64,000 nt of DNA from Phreatobacter sp. (GTDB taxonomy: Bacteria; Pseudomonadota; Alphaproteobacteria; Rhizobiales; Phreatobacteraceae). The stretch spans positions 1 to 64,000 of the forward strand of contig JAIEPJ010000036.1 in NCBI GenBank assembly GCA_019749835.1, written 5' to 3'. The translations under genes were made by a program, and so were the position numbers. The notes below the pieces were generated by a model. That model made no database searches. It had not been told where the DNA came from and saw only the letters and a program-made list of their open reading frames with translations. Shown in pieces: positions 61,393-64,000 of this stretch. Positions within the stretch are counted from its first letter, which is position 1, and each line of letters opens with the position of its first letter.

Positions 61393-62349
61393 ATGACCCG
61401 CCCATGCCACTCCCCTCGTCCCGACCGCCGGGGGCTGCTGTTCGGCTTCGCCGCTGCCGCCCTCGCCCCCGCCACCCCATTGCTGGCTCAGGCCCCGGCG
61501 CGTCCGGCCCCGGATGCGGCGCTGCAGGCGGCGATCGCCAAGTCCAACGCCTATACGGAACTGCTGAACCGCACCCTTCGGGCGGTGGAATCCTGGGACC
61601 GCTACCGCAGCTGGGTCAATCTCCAGCGCGGCCCGACAGGCCGCGAGCGCTACATCACCTATGGGCTCTACAGCCTCTATGACGTGCGCAGCGAGATCCA
61701 GAAGGCGGAGCAGGCCGTCGTCCAGGAGCCGGCCCTGCCGGACCTCGATGACGCCATGCGCCGCTATATCCAGTCCTATGCGGTGCTGGCGCCGCTGATC
61801 ACCCGCGCCAATGTCTATTACGAGCGCAAGGACTACCAGGACGACGGTGCGGCGCTCGGCCGCGAACTGCACCGCGACCTGGTCCCCGCGGCACAGGCCT
61901 TCCTCAAGGACCGCGCCGATGTCGAACTGCACATGCGGGCCTTCCGGGCCGACCTCAACCAGCGTGAACTCGCCGACATCGAACGCCGCGAGGGCCGCTC
62001 GGCGCGCTGGAATGTCCGCAACGTCATGATCGCCGCGCGCGGCGTCATGGACCTCATGCCCTCCGACGCGCGTCCGGTGGTTGATCTCGCCGCCTTCGAC
62101 GCGGCCATTGCCGGCTATTCGGCAGCACTGCGCGATCTCGACAAGCTGAAGGAGACCGATCCGAGCGGCGCCTCGATTCTCGACGGCCAGGCCGGCTCCT
62201 GGCTCGGCAGTCTGCGCGAGTACCGCCAGAAGCTCGGCCGCGTGCGGGGCGATGCGCGCCGTGCCGGCGGCCATGAGCGCATGTGGATCGTCAACAACTA
62301 CAACACGATGGTGAGCATCGCCCAGACGCGCCTGCGGATCGGCCGCTGA
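61393..62349 (+). CDS. Hypothetical protein with Tat-type signal peptide
   Basis: MTRPCHSPRPDRRGLLFGFAAAALAPATPLLAQ; alpha-helical mature region; no recognised family. Confidence 0.75.
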   Translation: MTRPCHSPRPDRRGLLFGFAAAALAPATPLLAQAPARPAPDAALQAAIAKSNAYTELLNRTLRAVESWDRYRSWVNLQRGPTGRERYITYGLYSLYDVRSEIQKAEQAVVQEPALPDLDDAMRRYIQSYAVLAPLITRANVYYERKDYQDDGAALGRELHRDLVPAAQAFLKDRADVELHMRAFRADLNQRELADIERREGRSARWNVRNVMIAARGVMDLMPSDARPVVDLAAFDAAIAGYSAALRDLDKLKETDPSGASILDGQAGSWLGSLREYRQKLGRVRGDARRAGGHERMWIVNNYNTMVSIAQTRLRIGR

Positions 62350-62443
62350 ACGGCGCGCTCACGCAGGCGTGAGCAAGCCGGGTGATCCCGCCGCCCGGCG
62401 CGCAGGCTAGACTGGCGGCAGACTTCTAAGCGGGAGACTGACC

Positions 62444-62806
62444 ATGCTGAACCGCCGCACGATCCTCGGCGCCGCTGCCACCGCCGGAACCGTCATCCTG
62501 TCGCGGGCCGCCGCCGCCCATCACGGCTGGGGTGGCTTCGACCGCGACAAGGTTCTCGACCATTCCGGCCCGGTGGCGCGCTCGACCTATGCCAATCCGC
62601 ATGGAACGCTTTTCATGCAGAAGGACGGCCGGGAGCTGGTCATCGAACTGGCGCCGACCTCGCGCATGCAGGCCCGCGGCCTGACCGCCGAGGACATCGC
62701 CCCGGGCAAGACCCTGCGGGTCTATGCCTATCAGAACCGGGGCAATCCCGATGTCTACCGGGCCGAATGGGTCGAGGTCGCCGGGCGGCGCGTCGAACTC
62801 AGGTGA
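62444..62806 (+). CDS. DUF6152-like small exported protein
   Basis: MLNRRTILGAAATAGTVILSRAAAAHHGWGGFDRDKVLDHSGPVARSTYANPHGTLFM. Confidence 0.7.
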   Translation: MLNRRTILGAAATAGTVILSRAAAAHHGWGGFDRDKVLDHSGPVARSTYANPHGTLFMQKDGRELVIELAPTSRMQARGLTAEDIAPGKTLRVYAYQNRGNPDVYRAEWVEVAGRRVELR

Positions 62807-63269
62807 AGGCGATCCAGCGCCCGAGCCCGATGGCGGCGAGCCAGAGGGCGAGCGAGCCGATGCCGATGGCCCGGGCCGCGGAATGGCCCAGCAGGGCCGG
62901 GAGCCCGACCCGCCGCACCGCGACCTCGAAGACCAGCGCCTGGGCGAGGGCGAGCGCCACCACCGCCAGCTTCGCGACAAAGGTCGGATTGGCGAAATAC
63001 TCGTCCGGCCGCGCCGAGGCGAGGAGAAGGCCCGTCAGGACGGCCAGCCCCGTGCCGATCTTCGCTGTGGTGCGCAGCAGCGTCACGGCCGCGACATCCA
63101 GCGACCGCAAGGCTCCCGCGAGCCGCAGGTCGACCAGGGCGATGGGGCCGAAGAGCAGGGCGATGCCGACGACGTGCAGGGCCGAGACGGTGGCATAGAC
63201 GGGCGTCGAGAGGGTGACGCCGCTGACCTGGCCGAGAGCGGCCAGCAGCCCGACCAGCGCCTCCACCAT
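62799..63269 (-). CDS. Small integral membrane protein (DUF6644/DUF2214-like)
   Basis: Four or more predicted TM segments; STPVYATVSALHVVGIALLFGPIALVDLRLAG. Confidence 0.7.
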   Translation of the reverse strand: MVEALVGLLAALGQVSGVTLSTPVYATVSALHVVGIALLFGPIALVDLRLAGALRSLDVAAVTLLRTTAKIGTGLAVLTGLLLASARPDEYFANPTFVAKLAVVALALAQALVFEVAVRRVGLPALLGHSAARAIGIGSLALWLAAIGLGRWIAFT

Positions 63270-63272
63270 GCG

Positions 63273-63725
63273 TCAGCCGAGCAGTTGCTTGACGAGCGGG
63301 CTGGCCTTGCCGAAATCCATCTGCCCGGCATAGCGGGCCTTCAACTCGCCCATCACCTTGCCCATGTCCTTGACCCCGGCCGCGCCGGTCTCGGCAATGA
63401 CGGCGGCGATGGCGGTGCGGGCCTCGGCCTCGTCCATCTGTTTCGGCAGATAGACGGAAATGATCGCGATCTCGGCGTTCTCCTGGTCAGCCAGCTCCGG
63501 ACGGCCGCCATCGCCATACATCTTGGCGCTTTCCTGGCGCTGCTTCACCATCTTCTGCAGCAATTGCAGGATCTCATCGTCCGAGATCGGACCCTTGCCG
63601 GCGCCGCGGGCCTCGATGTCCTTGTCCTTCAGGGCCGCCTGGATCAGGCGGATCGTGCCGAGGCGCGGCTTCTCGCCGGCCTTCATGGCTTCCTTCAGAT
63701 CGCTCATGAAACGGTCGCGCAGCAT
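63273..63725 (-). CDS. yqeY: GatB/YqeY domain-containing protein
   Basis: MLRDRFMSDLKEAMKAGEKPRLGTIRLIQAALKDKDIEARG; ISDDEILQLLQKMVKQRQESAKMY; GKVMGELKARYAGQMDFGKASPLVKQLL. Confidence 0.93.
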   Translation of the reverse strand: MLRDRFMSDLKEAMKAGEKPRLGTIRLIQAALKDKDIEARGAGKGPISDDEILQLLQKMVKQRQESAKMYGDGGRPELADQENAEIAIISVYLPKQMDEAEARTAIAAVIAETGAAGVKDMGKVMGELKARYAGQMDFGKASPLVKQLLG

Positions 63726-63885
63726 GGCAGGAAAGTCCTCGCTAGGGCAGGCAGGGGTCGGCCGGGCTCGCAGCAGAGGCGGGCAGGGGCCGATGGCGTC
63801 GGAAAGCGGTTGGCAGTGGATTTCGAGGAGCGACAGCCCGCATTCCTTTTGACCGCCGCCCAAGTCGTCGCTATGTAGGCGCCTC

Positions 63886-64000
63886 ATGACAGACAGACAA
63901 GACGAATCCGGCTGGACGGATCCCAAGCCGACGGCCCTGCTCGTGCTCGCAGACGGCACGGTAATCGAAGGTTTCGGCCTTGGAGCGGACGGCATCGCCG
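63886..64000 (+). CDS. carA: Carbamoyl-phosphate synthase small subunit, partial (N-terminus only)
   Basis: MTDRQDESGWTDPKPTALLVLADGTVIEGFGLGADGIA: CarA N-terminus; divergent from yqeY. Confidence 0.85.
   Translation, partial: MTDRQDESGWTDPKPTALLVLADGTVIEGFGLGADGIA

Noticed and set aside
62357-62374. Hairpin GCTCACGC-AG-GCGTGAGC after the Tat protein gene
   Set aside because: Real palindrome but a 2-nt loop and no U-tract; could be a weak terminator, not strong enough to annotate.

Overview
High-GC alphaproteobacterial chromosome segment, most likely Hyphomicrobiales/Rhizobiales judging by gene content (inference). It is densely coding, with no tRNA, rRNA, CRISPR array, transposase or prophage that I could recognise. 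Left to right: (1) a cyanate-utilisation locus (partial cyanase, CynA/NrtA-type ABC transporter, embedded DUF1348 protein) with a divergent PAS/sigma-54 activator and a near-consensus -24/-12 promoter; (2) an Aap-type amino-acid ABC transporter lacking an adjacent ATPase; (3) a nitrogen-compound catabolic region of about 16 kb (M81 peptidase, beta-hydroxyacid dehydrogenase, aldehyde dehydrogenase, diaminopropionate ammonia-lyase-like enzyme, N-carbamoyl hydrolase/nitrilase, two paralogous FAD oxidoreductases, NMT1/THI5-type ABC transporter, amidohydrolase, creatininase, two chemoreceptors); (4) a MerR/B12-binding regulator with CarH photoreceptor hallmarks and an 11-bp-spaced TGTACA repeat upstream; (5) a three-gene transglutaminase / circularly permuted ATP-grasp-alpha-E / DUF2126 amidoligase cluster of unknown function; (6) acyl-CoA dehydrogenase, TauE/SafE, and phoR-phoU-phoB without pst genes; (7) housekeeping genes: ABC-F, prs, pgeF, midA-like, lgt, ubiK, trxB, carB, greA, yqeY and the start of carA. 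The strongest candidates for follow-up are the CarH-like regulator with its operator, the amidoligase/transglutaminase cluster, the sigma-54-controlled cyanate locus, and the ureide/diaminopropionate-type catabolic region. All calls come from reading the sequence and recalled family motifs; no searches were run.
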